The notes below the pieces were generated by a model. The model saw nothing but the letters and a program-made list of their open reading frames with translations. It searched no databases and was not told the origin of the DNA. Below, piece by piece: positions 26,341 through 35,213 of a DNA stretch of 64,000 nucleotides. Location of the stretch: the NCBI GenBank assembly GCA_025360105.1, contig JANYCT010000039.1:62001-126000 (forward strand). The letters are read 5' to 3'. The position numbers and the translations under genes were made by a program. This DNA comes from Actinomycetes bacterium (GTDB lineage Bacteria; Actinomycetota; Acidimicrobiia; Acidimicrobiales; Ilumatobacteraceae). Within the stretch, counting starts at the first letter, position 1. Every line of letters starts with the position of its first letter.

Positions 26341-27552
26341 GTGGGTCGCTGAGTAGGTCGCGGATGTTGCGACGCGCTTCTCGCGCATCGACCGCTCGAG
26401 CATGCGCAGGCGCGAATACAACTCATCGCGCTCGGTGTAGCAACCACGCAGATGACGACGGCCGCCGACGTCGGTGAACTCGCTACGAGCGTGCAGCGCG
26501 CGGCGGTTATCGAACGCGATCAGGTCGCCGGGCTCGAAGCGGAAGCGCAGCTGTAGATCGGTTCGATACGTCATCTCGAACAAGACGCGATACGCGCTGT
26601 AGGCACGCTCGACATCGTCAAAGGGCAGATCCAGCGGAGCCCGCAGCCAGTTGCCGACGCGCACCTCGTTCACCGAGCCATCGGGCGCGCTGACGATGAG
26701 CGGCGACCGGAACCGATAGTCGGTGGTGGTTGCGCGGTTGGCCCAGTTCCACGGCACCGTGGTAAGCGTGCGGTAGTGCTCGGGGTACTGCCTGCGGAGC
26801 AATTCGGCGATACGGAAGCCGTCGACGAGGATGCTGTCGCCCCCGATGGCCTCGTTCTCGAGGCAATGCAAGAACTGCAGACCCGGTTGGTACTCGCGTG
26901 TGGGGAGATCCACATGCGGCGGCAGCGGCAGCGCAGTATTCGCGTTGGTCACCGGATTCGGTTCGCTCCAGACATCCCACAACACGCCGAAGTTGGTTTC
27001 GCGCACAATGCCGATTCGGCCGGCGATGTCGCCAATGGCGGTGTCGGTGCAGGGCACGTTGCGCAGCCGAGTGGCGCCGTAGGTGCGCAGTGCGGTGAGC
27101 CACTCGTACAGCGCATCGTCGTCGCTGAGCACCGCAAGTCCGTCGAACGTGGGCGGAACCGACCATGTGCTGGCGTCCCAGGTGATGATCGGTGACACGC
27201 GCGCGGCGCGTGCTTCGTCGCCGTAGTCGTTGGCCCGCAACCAACCGGCGTGGAACAGACTGGAATGCTCGAACTCGGACCAAATGATCGAAAGCCCACC
27301 TGATGCGGCGACCGTTGCTGAGATCGCATGTACGTCGGATGAGACCGACACCAGCTCGAACATCTGCTCGCGCGTGCCCTGGTGAACACACTCGTCGCAC
27401 GGGCAGTTGTCACGCAGCCAGATGTGGTGGAACCGGCTGATGCGACCATCGGACCACACCACCTGCACCCAAACGTCGCGCGACTCGGCCGACATGATGG
27501 TGTGCTCGATCGGATAGGTGTCGAAATCGGGCGTCGTCACTGCCACGACCAT
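26326..27552 (-). CDS. Gamma-butyrobetaine hydroxylase-like TauD/TfdA dioxygenase
   Basis: Residues 25-110 form the N-terminal zinc-binding domain of the BBOX/TMLH family, with IWLRDNCPCDECVHQGTR. The catalytic double-stranded beta-helix follows: HVDLPTREYQPGLQFLHC supplies the H-x-D iron ligands, and NRRALHARSEF the distal His. RHLRGCYTERDEL ends the core. Family enzymes use Fe(II) and 2-oxoglutarate to hydroxylate gamma-butyrobetaine to L-carnitine. The start at 27552 gives the family length (408 residues). It is divergent from BKACE and the carnitine dehydrogenase fusion, which supports a betaine substrate. Confidence 0.87.
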   Translation of the reverse strand: MVVAVTTPDFDTYPIEHTIMSAESRDVWVQVVWSDGRISRFHHIWLRDNCPCDECVHQGTREQMFELVSVSSDVHAISATVAASGGLSIIWSEFEHSSLFHAGWLRANDYGDEARAARVSPIITWDASTWSVPPTFDGLAVLSDDDALYEWLTALRTYGATRLRNVPCTDTAIGDIAGRIGIVRETNFGVLWDVWSEPNPVTNANTALPLPPHVDLPTREYQPGLQFLHCLENEAIGGDSILVDGFRIAELLRRQYPEHYRTLTTVPWNWANRATTTDYRFRSPLIVSAPDGSVNEVRVGNWLRAPLDLPFDDVERAYSAYRVLFEMTYRTDLQLRFRFEPGDLIAFDNRRALHARSEFTDVGGRRHLRGCYTERDELYSRLRMLERSMREKRVATSATYSATHSSTG

Positions 27553-27624
27553 AGCCCGCCGGTTTTCGGCGATGTGTATTGTGATTTCCGCCAGACGGAA
27601 TCTTTCCGAAACAAGGACGTGAGC

Positions 27625-28518
27625 ATGAATTGGGACGTATATGTGACCTGCGCAATCACCGGCGCCGGAGACACCACGGGCAAGAGCCCACACGTACCAG
27701 TGACCCCGCAGCAGATCGCCGAATCAGCCGTTGAAGCCGCCCGCGCCGGGGCCGCGGTGGTGCATCTGCACGTGCGCAATCCCGAGACTGGCGCAGGGGC
27801 GCGCGACACCGAGCTGTACGCAGAAGCCGTCGAACGTATCCGCGCCGCCGATGTCGACGTGGTCATCAATCTCACAGCGGGGATGGGTGGCGATCTTGTG
27901 CTCGGAAGCGGCGAGAATCCGCTGCCGGCCAACCCCAATGGCACCGACATGGCCGGAGCAACCGAGCGCCTCAAGCACGTACGCGCCATCCTTCCCGAGA
28001 TCTGCACCCTCGACTGCGGCACGATGAACTTTGCGTCGGGCGGCGACTACATCATGGTCAATACCCCGAGCATCCTGCGCGAGATGGCCAAACAGGTGCA
28101 GGCCCTGGGCGTGCGCCCCGAGCTCGAGGTGTTTGACACCGGACACTTGGTGATGGTGAAAGAGATGATCCGCGACGGCTTGCTCGACGACCCTGTGATG
28201 GTGCAGTTGTGCATGGGCATTGCCTACGGCGCACCCGACGACGTGACATCGCTGATGGCAATGATCAACCTGCTCCCTCCGCAGTGTGTGTTCTCCGCGT
28301 TCTCCATCGGCCGGATGCAGATTCCCTATGTGGCGATGGCTGCGCTCGCAGGCGGCAACGTGCGCGTCGGACTCGAGGACAACCTCTATCTGGGTGCGGG
28401 CCAGTTGGCCACCAACGCGCAGTTGGTCACTCGCGCCGTCGACATTCTCACGAACATGAACGCGAAGGTCATGTCTGCCCAGGCCGTACGCGACCAACTG
28501 CAGTTGGTGAAGCGATGA
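27625..28518 (+). CDS. BKACE family beta-keto acid cleavage enzyme (predicted dehydrocarnitine cleavage)
   Basis: This 297-residue (beta/alpha)8 protein (formerly DUF849) has the zinc ligand motif VVHLHVRNPETG near residue 46 and the late GLEDN block. BKACE enzymes condense a beta-keto acid with acetyl-CoA, giving acetoacetate and a new acyl-CoA. The next gene encodes a carnitine dehydrogenase-thioesterase fusion, overlapping by ATGA, so 3-dehydrocarnitine is the likely substrate and betainyl-CoA the product (as CdhC in Pseudomonas). The ATG at 27625 has an AAGGAC ribosome site; the upstream open frame is a shadow of the dioxygenase. Confidence 0.88.
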   Translation: MNWDVYVTCAITGAGDTTGKSPHVPVTPQQIAESAVEAARAGAAVVHLHVRNPETGAGARDTELYAEAVERIRAADVDVVINLTAGMGGDLVLGSGENPLPANPNGTDMAGATERLKHVRAILPEICTLDCGTMNFASGGDYIMVNTPSILREMAKQVQALGVRPELEVFDTGHLVMVKEMIRDGLLDDPVMVQLCMGIAYGAPDDVTSLMAMINLLPPQCVFSAFSIGRMQIPYVAMAALAGGNVRVGLEDNLYLGAGQLATNAQLVTRAVDILTNMNAKVMSAQAVRDQLQLVKR

Positions 28519-30005
28519 GTGCAATCCCCGGTCTCGGTCACGTCGGCCTGCTCGGCGGCGGCGTAATCGGCGGCGGTTGGGCGGCTCGATTCCTGCTCAA
28601 CGGAGTGGACGTCACGCTGTACGACCCGGATCCCGAGGCGCCTCGGAAAGTGGGCGAGGTCATGGCAAATGCCCGCCGCGCGCTCAGCACGCTCACGATG
28701 GCGCCACTGCCCGCCGAGGGCGCGCTGCGGTTCGTCACCACACCCGAAGCAGCCGTGATTGGTGTCGACTTCGTGCAGGAGAGCGCCCCCGAACGACTCG
28801 ATCTGAAGCAGTCGATCCTGTCGCGCGCCAGCGCGGCGGCCGATCCGTCAGTGGTGTTTGGGTCATCCACATCCGGTCTTCTTCCCACGCAGATTCAAAC
28901 CGGAATGCATAACCCCGAGCGTCTGGTCGTCGGCCACCCCTTCAACCCCGTGTACCTGCTGCCGTTGGTGGAGGTGTGCGGTGGCGACGCCACGTCCGAG
29001 GCGGCGAAAGCTCGCGCTGTCGAGGTCTACACCGCCATCGGCATGCGGCCACTGCTGCTCGCCAAGGAGATCGATGGCTTCGTGGCCGACCGCCTGCTCG
29101 AAGCGCTGTGGCGCGAGGCGCTCTGGCTCGTGAACGATGGCATCGCCACGACTGAGCAGATCGACGACGCCATTCGGTTCGGTGCGGGATTGCGCTGGAG
29201 CTTCATGGGCACGTTCCTCGTGTACCGCATCGCCGGAGGCGAAGCCGGAATGCGTCACTTCATGGCGCAGTTCGGTCCTGCGCTGCAGTGGCCGTGGACG
29301 AAGCTGATGGACGTCCCCGAGCTCACCGACGATCTCCTCGACCGGCTCGTGGGACAGTCCGATGACCAAGCCGCAGGCGCAACCATTCGTGAACTCGAGG
29401 CACTGCGCGACGATTGCTTGGTGTCGGTGATGCAGGGCCTGCGCACCGTCGGCTACGGCGCCGGCGAGGTGCTCGCCGACTACGAGCGCGCCCTGTTCGA
29501 CCGGGCACCCGCACCCGCTGCGGAAGGCGACCTCTCGCAACCCTTGAAGGTGCACGAAGTCCGTATCCCCACCGATTGGGTGGACTACAACGGGCATACC
29601 AATGACAGCCGTTACGCGCAACTTTCGGGCGATGCCGCCGACGCGTTCCTGCGCTACATCGGTATGGACGCGGACTATCTGCGCGGCGGGCACAGCTACT
29701 ACACGGTCGAGAGCCACATCTCCTACATCGCGCAATCACACGCGGGCGATGTCGTGTACGTGACCGCCCAGGTGATGGCCCACGATGCCAAGCGGCTGCA
29801 TCTGTTCAACCGCATCCACCGCAGTGACGATGACAGCATCATTGCGACCGGCGAGCACATGTACCTGCATGTCGACACCGAGATCGGCAAAACCGTGCCT
29901 GCGCCGCAGTACATGATCGATCGCATCGCCGCGATTGCCGATGGGCAGGCCGGGTTGGAGCGTCCAGCTCAAGCAGGCCGTTTCGTCGGCGCGCCTCGTT
30001 CCTGA
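28515..30005 (+). CDS. L-carnitine dehydrogenase fused to betainyl-CoA thioesterase
   Basis: Residues 1-320 are a 3-hydroxyacyl-CoA-dehydrogenase-type NAD domain: GHVGLLGGGVIGGGWAARF near residue 8, VQESAPERLDLKQ and GHPFNPVYLLPLVEV. Residues from about 350 form a hotdog thioesterase with VDYNGHTNDSRYAQL. This two-domain layout is known for rhizobial carnitine dehydrogenases, whereas Pseudomonas splits it (CdhA and CdhB). The predicted reactions are carnitine to 3-dehydrocarnitine and betainyl-CoA to glycine betaine. The start at 28515 overlaps the BKACE stop (ATGA). The 496-residue length fits the fusion. Confidence 0.88.
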   Translation: MSAIPGLGHVGLLGGGVIGGGWAARFLLNGVDVTLYDPDPEAPRKVGEVMANARRALSTLTMAPLPAEGALRFVTTPEAAVIGVDFVQESAPERLDLKQSILSRASAAADPSVVFGSSTSGLLPTQIQTGMHNPERLVVGHPFNPVYLLPLVEVCGGDATSEAAKARAVEVYTAIGMRPLLLAKEIDGFVADRLLEALWREALWLVNDGIATTEQIDDAIRFGAGLRWSFMGTFLVYRIAGGEAGMRHFMAQFGPALQWPWTKLMDVPELTDDLLDRLVGQSDDQAAGATIRELEALRDDCLVSVMQGLRTVGYGAGEVLADYERALFDRAPAPAAEGDLSQPLKVHEVRIPTDWVDYNGHTNDSRYAQLSGDAADAFLRYIGMDADYLRGGHSYYTVESHISYIAQSHAGDVVYVTAQVMAHDAKRLHLFNRIHRSDDDSIIATGEHMYLHVDTEIGKTVPAPQYMIDRIAAIADGQAGLERPAQAGRFVGAPRS

Positions 30006-30015
30006 GGTCGTGCGG

Positions 30016-31359
30016 TCAGCGCGCGCCGGTGATCGCAAACACGGTCGCTGGCGAGGCCGGCAGATGGTCGACCAACGAGATCACCAGTTCGTCGCCGTCG
30101 ACGCGGTGAGCAAGCTCGCGGCTGTTGCCGAGCATCCGCACGGACGAACCCTGTGACACCGAGACCCCTGGGAGGCGAACCTCGCCGCTCGGACCACCCT
30201 CGATACACGCATGGACGATGTCACCGTTCGCCGTGTACCGAACCTGGCGGCCATCGCCGGTGACACCACTTTGGATGCGCCACAGACGAGTGCCGTAGAT
30301 GGCCTCGCCGTTGACCCGCAGCCACCAGCCGAGCGCTGTCAGCCGCGCCGCCTGTGCCATCGGGATCTGCCCATCTGCGGTTGGCCCCACGTTGAGTAAC
30401 AGATTGCCGCCACGGGCGACGATGTCGACCAGCATCCACACCAACTCGTCGGCCGTCGGCATGGTTGCCTCGGTCTCCATGCGGTTGTAGCCGAACGATC
30501 GGCCGATACCGCGACACACCTCCCACTTGCGATCGCTCGATGCGGTCGTGGAGTACTCGGGCGTGTCGATGTCGGCGTGCAGCTTGCCCTGCTTGACGGC
30601 GATGATGTTCCACCGGTCGTTCACGATGCCGTCCGGCACGCGGTCGTAGTAGTAGCGAAACATGTCGTTGGGGTCGAGCGGCATCGGCCAGGCAATGTCG
30701 TTCCACATAAGGCTCGGGCTGTATCGATCAGTGAGCTCGCGCACATGAGCGGTGACGTATTCGCAGTACTCGGTCGTGACCGGGATGTTCTGCACCATGC
30801 CCATGATGCTGTCGAAGCCCGGCTTGCTGAAGGTCCAGTCAAGGCCACCGGAGTAATACGTGCCAAAGCGCATGCCGCGGCTGCGCGATGCCTCGGCGAG
30901 CTCGCCCACATGATCGCGCTCTGCCATCCAGCCCGATCGATTCGGGTTCGGGATGCCGCTCTGCCACATCAGGAAGCCGTCGTGGTGTTTGGTCACCGGC
31001 ACCACGTAGCGCGCTCCGGCCGCGGCAAAGAGATCGGCCCAGTGAGCCACGTCGACGCCACCGGATCGGTCGCGGAACTCCTCGACAAAGCTGTCGTAGC
31101 CGCGCTCGCCGTATGTGGCCGCGTGATGCAATGCGGTGGGGCTGCCCTCGAGCGCCCACGAGTTGAGGTACCACTCGCAATACGGGCTGGCGCGGAACGC
31201 CTCGGTCCAATTGCCGCTGCCGAAAAGGTCGCCCATGTCGTGATCGAGTGGAGCAAAGCATGGAACGGCATACGGACCCCAGTGGATGAAGATCCCGAAC
31301 TTGGCGTCGTCGTACCACGTGGGGATGGGGCGGTCGGCGAATGGCATCGTCTGTGACAT
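30016..31359 (-). CDS. Alpha-L-fucosidase (GH29)
   Basis: This 447-residue protein shows the GH29 opening WYDDAKFGIFIHWGPYAVPCF, YVVPVTKHHDGF, and SPSLMWNDIAWP with the presumptive nucleophile Asp. GGNLLLNVGPTADGQIP closes the catalytic domain, followed by a short beta-domain. No signal peptide is visible, so it may act on imported fucosides. The ATG at 31359 directly follows the motif CACACTGTCGCC. It is divergent from the GNAT gene with a 14-bp gap and converges with the carnitine fusion gene 10 bp away. Confidence 0.9.
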   Translation of the reverse strand: MSQTMPFADRPIPTWYDDAKFGIFIHWGPYAVPCFAPLDHDMGDLFGSGNWTEAFRASPYCEWYLNSWALEGSPTALHHAATYGERGYDSFVEEFRDRSGGVDVAHWADLFAAAGARYVVPVTKHHDGFLMWQSGIPNPNRSGWMAERDHVGELAEASRSRGMRFGTYYSGGLDWTFSKPGFDSIMGMVQNIPVTTEYCEYVTAHVRELTDRYSPSLMWNDIAWPMPLDPNDMFRYYYDRVPDGIVNDRWNIIAVKQGKLHADIDTPEYSTTASSDRKWEVCRGIGRSFGYNRMETEATMPTADELVWMLVDIVARGGNLLLNVGPTADGQIPMAQAARLTALGWWLRVNGEAIYGTRLWRIQSGVTGDGRQVRYTANGDIVHACIEGGPSGEVRLPGVSVSQGSSVRMLGNSRELAHRVDGDELVISLVDHLPASPATVFAITGAR

Positions 31360-31371
31360 GGCGACAGTGTG
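31360..31371 (-). promoter_or_regulatory. Start-proximal motif CACACTGTCGCC before the fucosidase gene
   Basis: Read on the minus strand it abuts the ATG at 31359 and matches the element before menA and the TMEM175-like gene at 10 of 12 positions. Confidence 0.3.
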
Positions 31372-31373
31372 TC

Positions 31374-32171
31374 ATGCTCATGAACGTGGACGCCGCCGAC
31401 AACTCCGCTGCCGCCGACATCAATCTCGCCGCAACATGGGCCGCGCTCGGCCGGGCTTTGGGGTTCGTTGTCGGCGAGGCACAGAACCTGACGATGGTGA
31501 CCTCGGGCCTGCCACTCGCGTTCTTCAACGGCGCCTATGTGACCGGGCCGATCGCCGACCCTGTGCAATCGCTCGGCGAAGCAACCGACTTCTTCGCATC
31601 GCGAGGAGTGCCGTGGTTGTTGTGGGCCCGGCCCGGGGTGGCCGATGATCTTGTCGACCTCGCGGAGGCGGCGGGCATGAAGCGTCGCTCCGGACCACCG
31701 CAGATGATCCTCGCGCCGATCAGGAAGGCACCTGCGCCACCGTCTGAGCTCACCGTCGAGATCGTCACCGACGAAGCCGGACTCGAGCAGCATGCCGAGA
31801 TGCTTCGGCTCGGCTTCGCGATGCCCCGCGAGGTGACTGACCGAATCATCGGCCCGGGAATCCTTCGGGTGCCCGACGTGGCCGTTTTCGTCGGCACCGT
31901 AGACGCGGCACCGGTCTCGTGTTCGTTACTCTCAGTCTCGGGTGACACCGCTGGTGTCTACAACGTGGCCACGCCGGAAGCATTTCGCGGCAGGGGTTAT
32001 GGCGAGGCACTCACGTGGGCGGCAAGTGCCGAGGGTGCGCGGCGCGGGTGCACGCACGCGGCGTTGCAGGCGTCACCCGATGGGTACCCGATCTATTCCC
32101 GGATGGGCTTCGCCGATCTCGGCCCATACATACAGGTCGAAGGCCTGGCGACGGGGTCCGTAACTCCGTGA
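31374..32171 (+). CDS. GNAT family N-acetyltransferase
   Basis: This 265-residue protein has a poorly conserved N-terminal half. The C-terminal GNAT domain shows VYNVATPEAFRGRGYGEALTWA (acetyl-CoA binding R-G-x-G-Y/G-x-A), followed by the ASPDGYPIYSRMGF block. It transfers an acetyl group from acetyl-CoA to an unknown amine. The start at 31374 leaves a 14-bp gap to the divergent fucosidase; another in-frame ATG lies at 31380. UspA follows 61 bp downstream. Confidence 0.82.
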   Translation: MLMNVDAADNSAAADINLAATWAALGRALGFVVGEAQNLTMVTSGLPLAFFNGAYVTGPIADPVQSLGEATDFFASRGVPWLLWARPGVADDLVDLAEAAGMKRRSGPPQMILAPIRKAPAPPSELTVEIVTDEAGLEQHAEMLRLGFAMPREVTDRIIGPGILRVPDVAVFVGTVDAAPVSCSLLSVSGDTAGVYNVATPEAFRGRGYGEALTWAASAEGARRGCTHAALQASPDGYPIYSRMGFADLGPYIQVEGLATGSVTP

Positions 32172-32232
32172 GTGCAAGAAGCGAGCCGATCCTCGCTTGC
32201 GTGTGCCTCGCGCAGGTGTAACAATCGGCGGA

Positions 32233-32688
32233 ATGTACAAGAACATCGTGGTGGGGACAGACGGATCGGACACCGCTGAGGTCGCGGTACTGCACGCCGC
32301 AACACTGGCCAAGTTCAGCGATGCGAAGCTGCACGTTGTGCACGCCTACCAGCCGGTCTCGTTCAGCGTGGCTGCAATGTCGGCCAGTTCGGGCGGGCCG
32401 GTGATCGATCTCGATCGCCTCAATGCAGGCATCGCCGAAAGCGCCAGCTCGGTCTGCGATCAGGCCCTCACCACATGCAGCAAGCTGGGCGTCGACGTCG
32501 AGACGCATGCTGTCACCGGCGATCCAGCAGATGCCCTCGTCAGCGTTGCCACGGCAGTGTCGGCCGACTTGCTTGTTGTCGGCAACCGTGGCATGACCGG
32601 CAAGAAGCGGTTCATCCTCGGCAGCGTACCGAACAAGATTTCGCACCACGCGCCCTGCAGCCTGCTCATCGTCGACACCACGAAGTAA
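32233..32688 (+). CDS. Universal stress protein (UspA family)
   Basis: This 151-residue protein opens KNIVVGTDGSDTAEVAV and ends with the nucleotide-binding motif GNRGMTGKKRFILGSV, matching G-x2-G-x9-G-S. The ATP-binding type of Usp is therefore likely. The ATG at 32233 gives family length. It is the last gene before an eroded stretch beginning at about 32.7 kb. Confidence 0.9.
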   Translation: MYKNIVVGTDGSDTAEVAVLHAATLAKFSDAKLHVVHAYQPVSFSVAAMSASSGGPVIDLDRLNAGIAESASSVCDQALTTCSKLGVDVETHAVTGDPADALVSVATAVSADLLVVGNRGMTGKKRFILGSVPNKISHHAPCSLLIVDTTK

Positions 32689-32940
32689 CGCAGGTCGAGC
32701 GACAGACCGCGCATCAACCCGGTTTGTCGGGGCCGCCCACCCGCACATCGGCTCTCGCGCGCCCTCCCCCAACCAGTTGCTCGGGCGCAGTTGGCGCCGT
32801 TGCCGGGCACGGTGGTCGACGCAACGTTGATCAGCATGGCTGGGCCAATGGGGCGCGACTCGAAAGGTTCGATGATCGGCGGCCGGATGCGCTTGTCGCT
32901 GGACCGCAGCAGCGTCGCAGCAGGCCAAGTGACGCTCCTC
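32689..32940. other. Intergenic stretch without a recognisable gene
   Basis: No frame here shows a protein family I recognise. The stretch separates UspA from an IS30 remnant and may be decayed insertion DNA. Confidence 0.4.
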
Positions 32941-33060
32941 GCCGTCCAGGACGCGCTCAACAGCAGGCCCCGGAAAGTCCTCTGCTGGAAGACCCCAGCC
33001 GAAGCCCTCGACGAGCAGCTACGGTCGCTCCAACACGCAGGTGTTGCAACGACTGGTTGA
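32941..33060 (+). pseudogene. IS30-family transposase C-terminal remnant
   Basis: The last 39 codons of a frame that ends at 33060 read AVQDALNSRPRKVLCWKTPA and then EALDEQLRSLQHAGVATTG. This is the usual C-terminus of actinobacterial IS30 transposases, where LNxRPRKxLxWKTPAEAL is conserved. The DDE catalytic region upstream is missing or unrecognisable, so this is a relic. It marks decayed mobile DNA between UspA and the lipoprotein gene. Confidence 0.65.
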
Positions 33061-33248
33061 ACCTGGTCTGTGTCGATACCCGTTGGACGCCACGAGGTGG
33101 TCTGCAACCTGGCAGGGCACTACGCCACCGATCAGCGTCGTGCGGTGTCTGAACCGAAGTTCTCGTTGACTCATTGTCGGCGGGACAGTGCGCACCGATG
33201 TCCACACGGGTGAACGCCATCAGCGAGTAGCAACTGTTGTGGCCGCAA

Positions 33249-33279
33249 GGGCGGGGCGATCCCTGTGTTCGCCCCGCCC
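33249..33279 (-). terminator. Strong GC hairpin downstream of the lipoprotein gene
   Basis: GGGCGGGGCGA (33249-33259) pairs perfectly with TCGCCCCGCCC (33269-33279) around a 9-nt loop. It lies 9 bp past the stop of the minus-strand lipoprotein gene. No clear T-tract follows on either strand, so termination is inferred from position and stem strength. Confidence 0.5.
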
Positions 33280-33288
33280 CCGTTTGCC

Positions 33289-34200
33289 CTACTTCGCGGC
33301 GACGGTGAACTCCGCGACGTGCACGGAGCTGGCTGCGGCGAATTGCATGAACAGACGATGCAACCCGGGCGCGGCCACCTGACCCATGAACGTCAACGAC
33401 CCGTTGTTCTCGTCGGCGCTGCTCGGGTGAATGTGGGTGTACGCGAGGTCGGACGAATCAAAGGCGACGAGATGGCCAAACGCGCCCAGGTACGGTTCGA
33501 GCTTCACCGGCTTGCCTGCTGAATCGACCACAGTGAAGGTGAGCGCTGATTCGGCGGTGGTTCCGAGAACTCCGGTGATCTGCACGGTGTAGCCATCGAC
33601 CGTTACCTTCGTCGACGGGGCCGGCAGGGCAACGTCGGTTCCCGTACCGGCCACCGTCAGGTCGGTAGTCAGCGCGACCCGGGGGGTTGCGGTGCCACCG
33701 AGCACAGGAACGAAGTCGGCGACCATGCGATAGGTGCCACCATTCGCAAAAGTGACCGGCAGGGACCATCTGCCATCGCTGGACATCGTCGGATGCAGAT
33801 GCTGGAAGCCGGTCAGGTCCGAACGGACGAGGATCAGATGAAGCAACTTGGTCTGCTCAACCTGGAAACGGGTCAGCGTCGACCCGTCGCTCGCGATCAC
33901 CGTGAAGGCCAGCGTGTCCGGCTGACCCGCAACAAGTCCCGCTGACGCCACCTGCAATGTGAGACCCTGGGTGCCAGAGTCGGGGCCGCCCATATCCATG
34001 CCACCCATCGGATCGGTGCCCATCGTCATTGGGTCTGTGGTCGATGCGACCGATCCTGTTCCGGGCATCGTGTCCATCGGCATGGTCGGCACAGAGGTCT
34101 GCGGTTTCGATGTGGTCGCTGGGGCAGTGGAGCTACCGCACCCGGCGGCAACGAGTGTGGCTGCGAGCGCGAACGCGCCGAAGAGGATTCGAGATTTCAT
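33289..34200 (-). CDS. Met/His-rich lipoprotein, possible copper/metal-binding
   Basis: A 20-residue signal peptide ends in lipobox LVAAGC (Cys21). A Met-rich linker follows (residues 40-75: PMDTMPG, DPMGGMDMGGP). Two related beta-rich segments come next, each with a His cluster: TGFQHLHPTMSSDG near 140 and LAYTHIHPSS near 265. The protein is 303 residues. Met- and His-rich exported proteins commonly bind copper, but I do not recognise a characterised family. The ATG at 34200 follows a GGAG-like ribosome site (GGAGAACACATC). It sits 64 bp downstream of a small membrane protein with a similar His/Met bias. Confidence 0.72.
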   Translation of the reverse strand: MKSRILFGAFALAATLVAAGCGSSTAPATTSKPQTSVPTMPMDTMPGTGSVASTTDPMTMGTDPMGGMDMGGPDSGTQGLTLQVASAGLVAGQPDTLAFTVIASDGSTLTRFQVEQTKLLHLILVRSDLTGFQHLHPTMSSDGRWSLPVTFANGGTYRMVADFVPVLGGTATPRVALTTDLTVAGTGTDVALPAPSTKVTVDGYTVQITGVLGTTAESALTFTVVDSAGKPVKLEPYLGAFGHLVAFDSSDLAYTHIHPSSADENNGSLTFMGQVAAPGLHRLFMQFAAASSVHVAEFTVAAK

Positions 34201-34264
34201 GATGTGTTCTCCTGAGTCGTGTTTCTTATGTGGTGGATTGCGAGATACGGACGCGACGGCCGCC

Positions 34265-34687
34265 TCAGCAACGCACCACGCACAACATCGACAAACCAGG
34301 AGGTCGCTCGGCGCGCAGCACCGGCAGCACAAACTTCGCTGAAAGCTGTCCACGAACCGTCGCGATGCACCGCGCCCGCCACGACGCAACAACCCGCATC
34401 AGGACCAAGCCGAATGCGGTGACCAGGACCATCAGGTCACACATCATGAGCATCGACATCCCCGAACCATGCACAGGTGCAGGCCTCGGATTGTGCGCCG
34501 GCATCGGATGGTCCGCACCTGGGATTGTCATCGCGTGCGGCATCGCCGAAGCGGTGACCGCGACAGCGGCCTTGAGGGTCGTCATTGTGTCCATCGAGGA
34601 ATGATCGATCGTCCCGAGATGCGACGCTGTGATGACGAACGCAAGCAACAGCATCACGGTCACAGGGAACGAGGACAAACGGTACAT
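34265..34687 (-). CDS. Small membrane protein, DUF6153-like
   Basis: This 140-residue protein has an N-terminal hydrophobic segment (VTVMLLLAFVITAS), a His/Met/Pro-rich linker (SAMPHAMTIPGADHPMPAHN), a second segment around MSMLMMCDLMVLVTAFGLVL, and a Cys/Arg-rich tail. This arrangement resembles small actinobacterial membrane proteins (DUF6153 group) found near copper genes. Function unknown. It likely shares a transcript with the lipoprotein gene 64 bp downstream. Confidence 0.55.
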   Translation of the reverse strand: MYRLSSFPVTVMLLLAFVITASHLGTIDHSSMDTMTTLKAAVAVTASAMPHAMTIPGADHPMPAHNPRPAPVHGSGMSMLMMCDLMVLVTAFGLVLMRVVASWRARCIATVRGQLSAKFVLPVLRAERPPGLSMLCVVRC

Positions 34688-34968
34688 ATTGACACCACAT
34701 GCTACCCGGGCGCGCCGCTCGATACCGACGCACGCCGAGCGCTTCGTACCCAGGACTGGGCCAACTCTGATGGCCGTTCGGCCGTTGTCGGTGATCCACC
34801 AGCGTTGCGGCCGGAGGTCTGGTCACCCCACCCCCACAGCGGTGGCAAACCCACCACACCCCCTCACGCTTGGCCCGACTCAGAGGTTTGGCCGCGCCCA
34901 CGATCGCACTTCGACACATTCGCTCTGGCGAACCGCCTCGAACGGCGCCCAGGGGCCGCTACGAAACC
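34688..34968. other. Intergenic stretch, no gene recognised
   Basis: Frames across this region are open but match nothing I recognise. It probably contains decayed upstream sequence of the integrase remnant that follows. Confidence 0.35.
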
Positions 34969-35153
34969 GCGGGTACGCGGCGTCTCCGGCTGGGGCGGGC
35001 GTTCCCGTGAAGGAGTTGTCGCAACGACTCGGTCACCCGGACGTAGGCGTGACCCTCAAGGTCTAAGCACACGCGATGCGCGGCGATGTTGAAGCGGCGG
35101 CGCGTTTGGCGGCCGACGAGATTTTCGAAAGGAGATCCGTGACCATTCTGTGA
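34969..35153 (+). pseudogene. Tyrosine recombinase (integrase) C-terminal remnant, catalytic Tyr codon is TAA
   Basis: The frame reads AGVPVKELSQRLGHPDVGVTLKV, stop, then AHAMRGDVEAAARLAADEIF and a final stop at 35151. LGHxxVxxTLxVYxH is the box holding the nucleophilic tyrosine of tyrosine recombinases. The stop (35064-35066) falls exactly at that Tyr. Only the tail survives. It points toward the 3' end of tRNA-Cys 60 bp away, as expected for a tRNA-targeting element. Confidence 0.72.
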
Positions 35154-35213
35154 CCAGAACGGCCCAGACGGTCGCCAACATGTGCCTTGAGCTGGACTTT
35201 TACTCCGGAGCAC

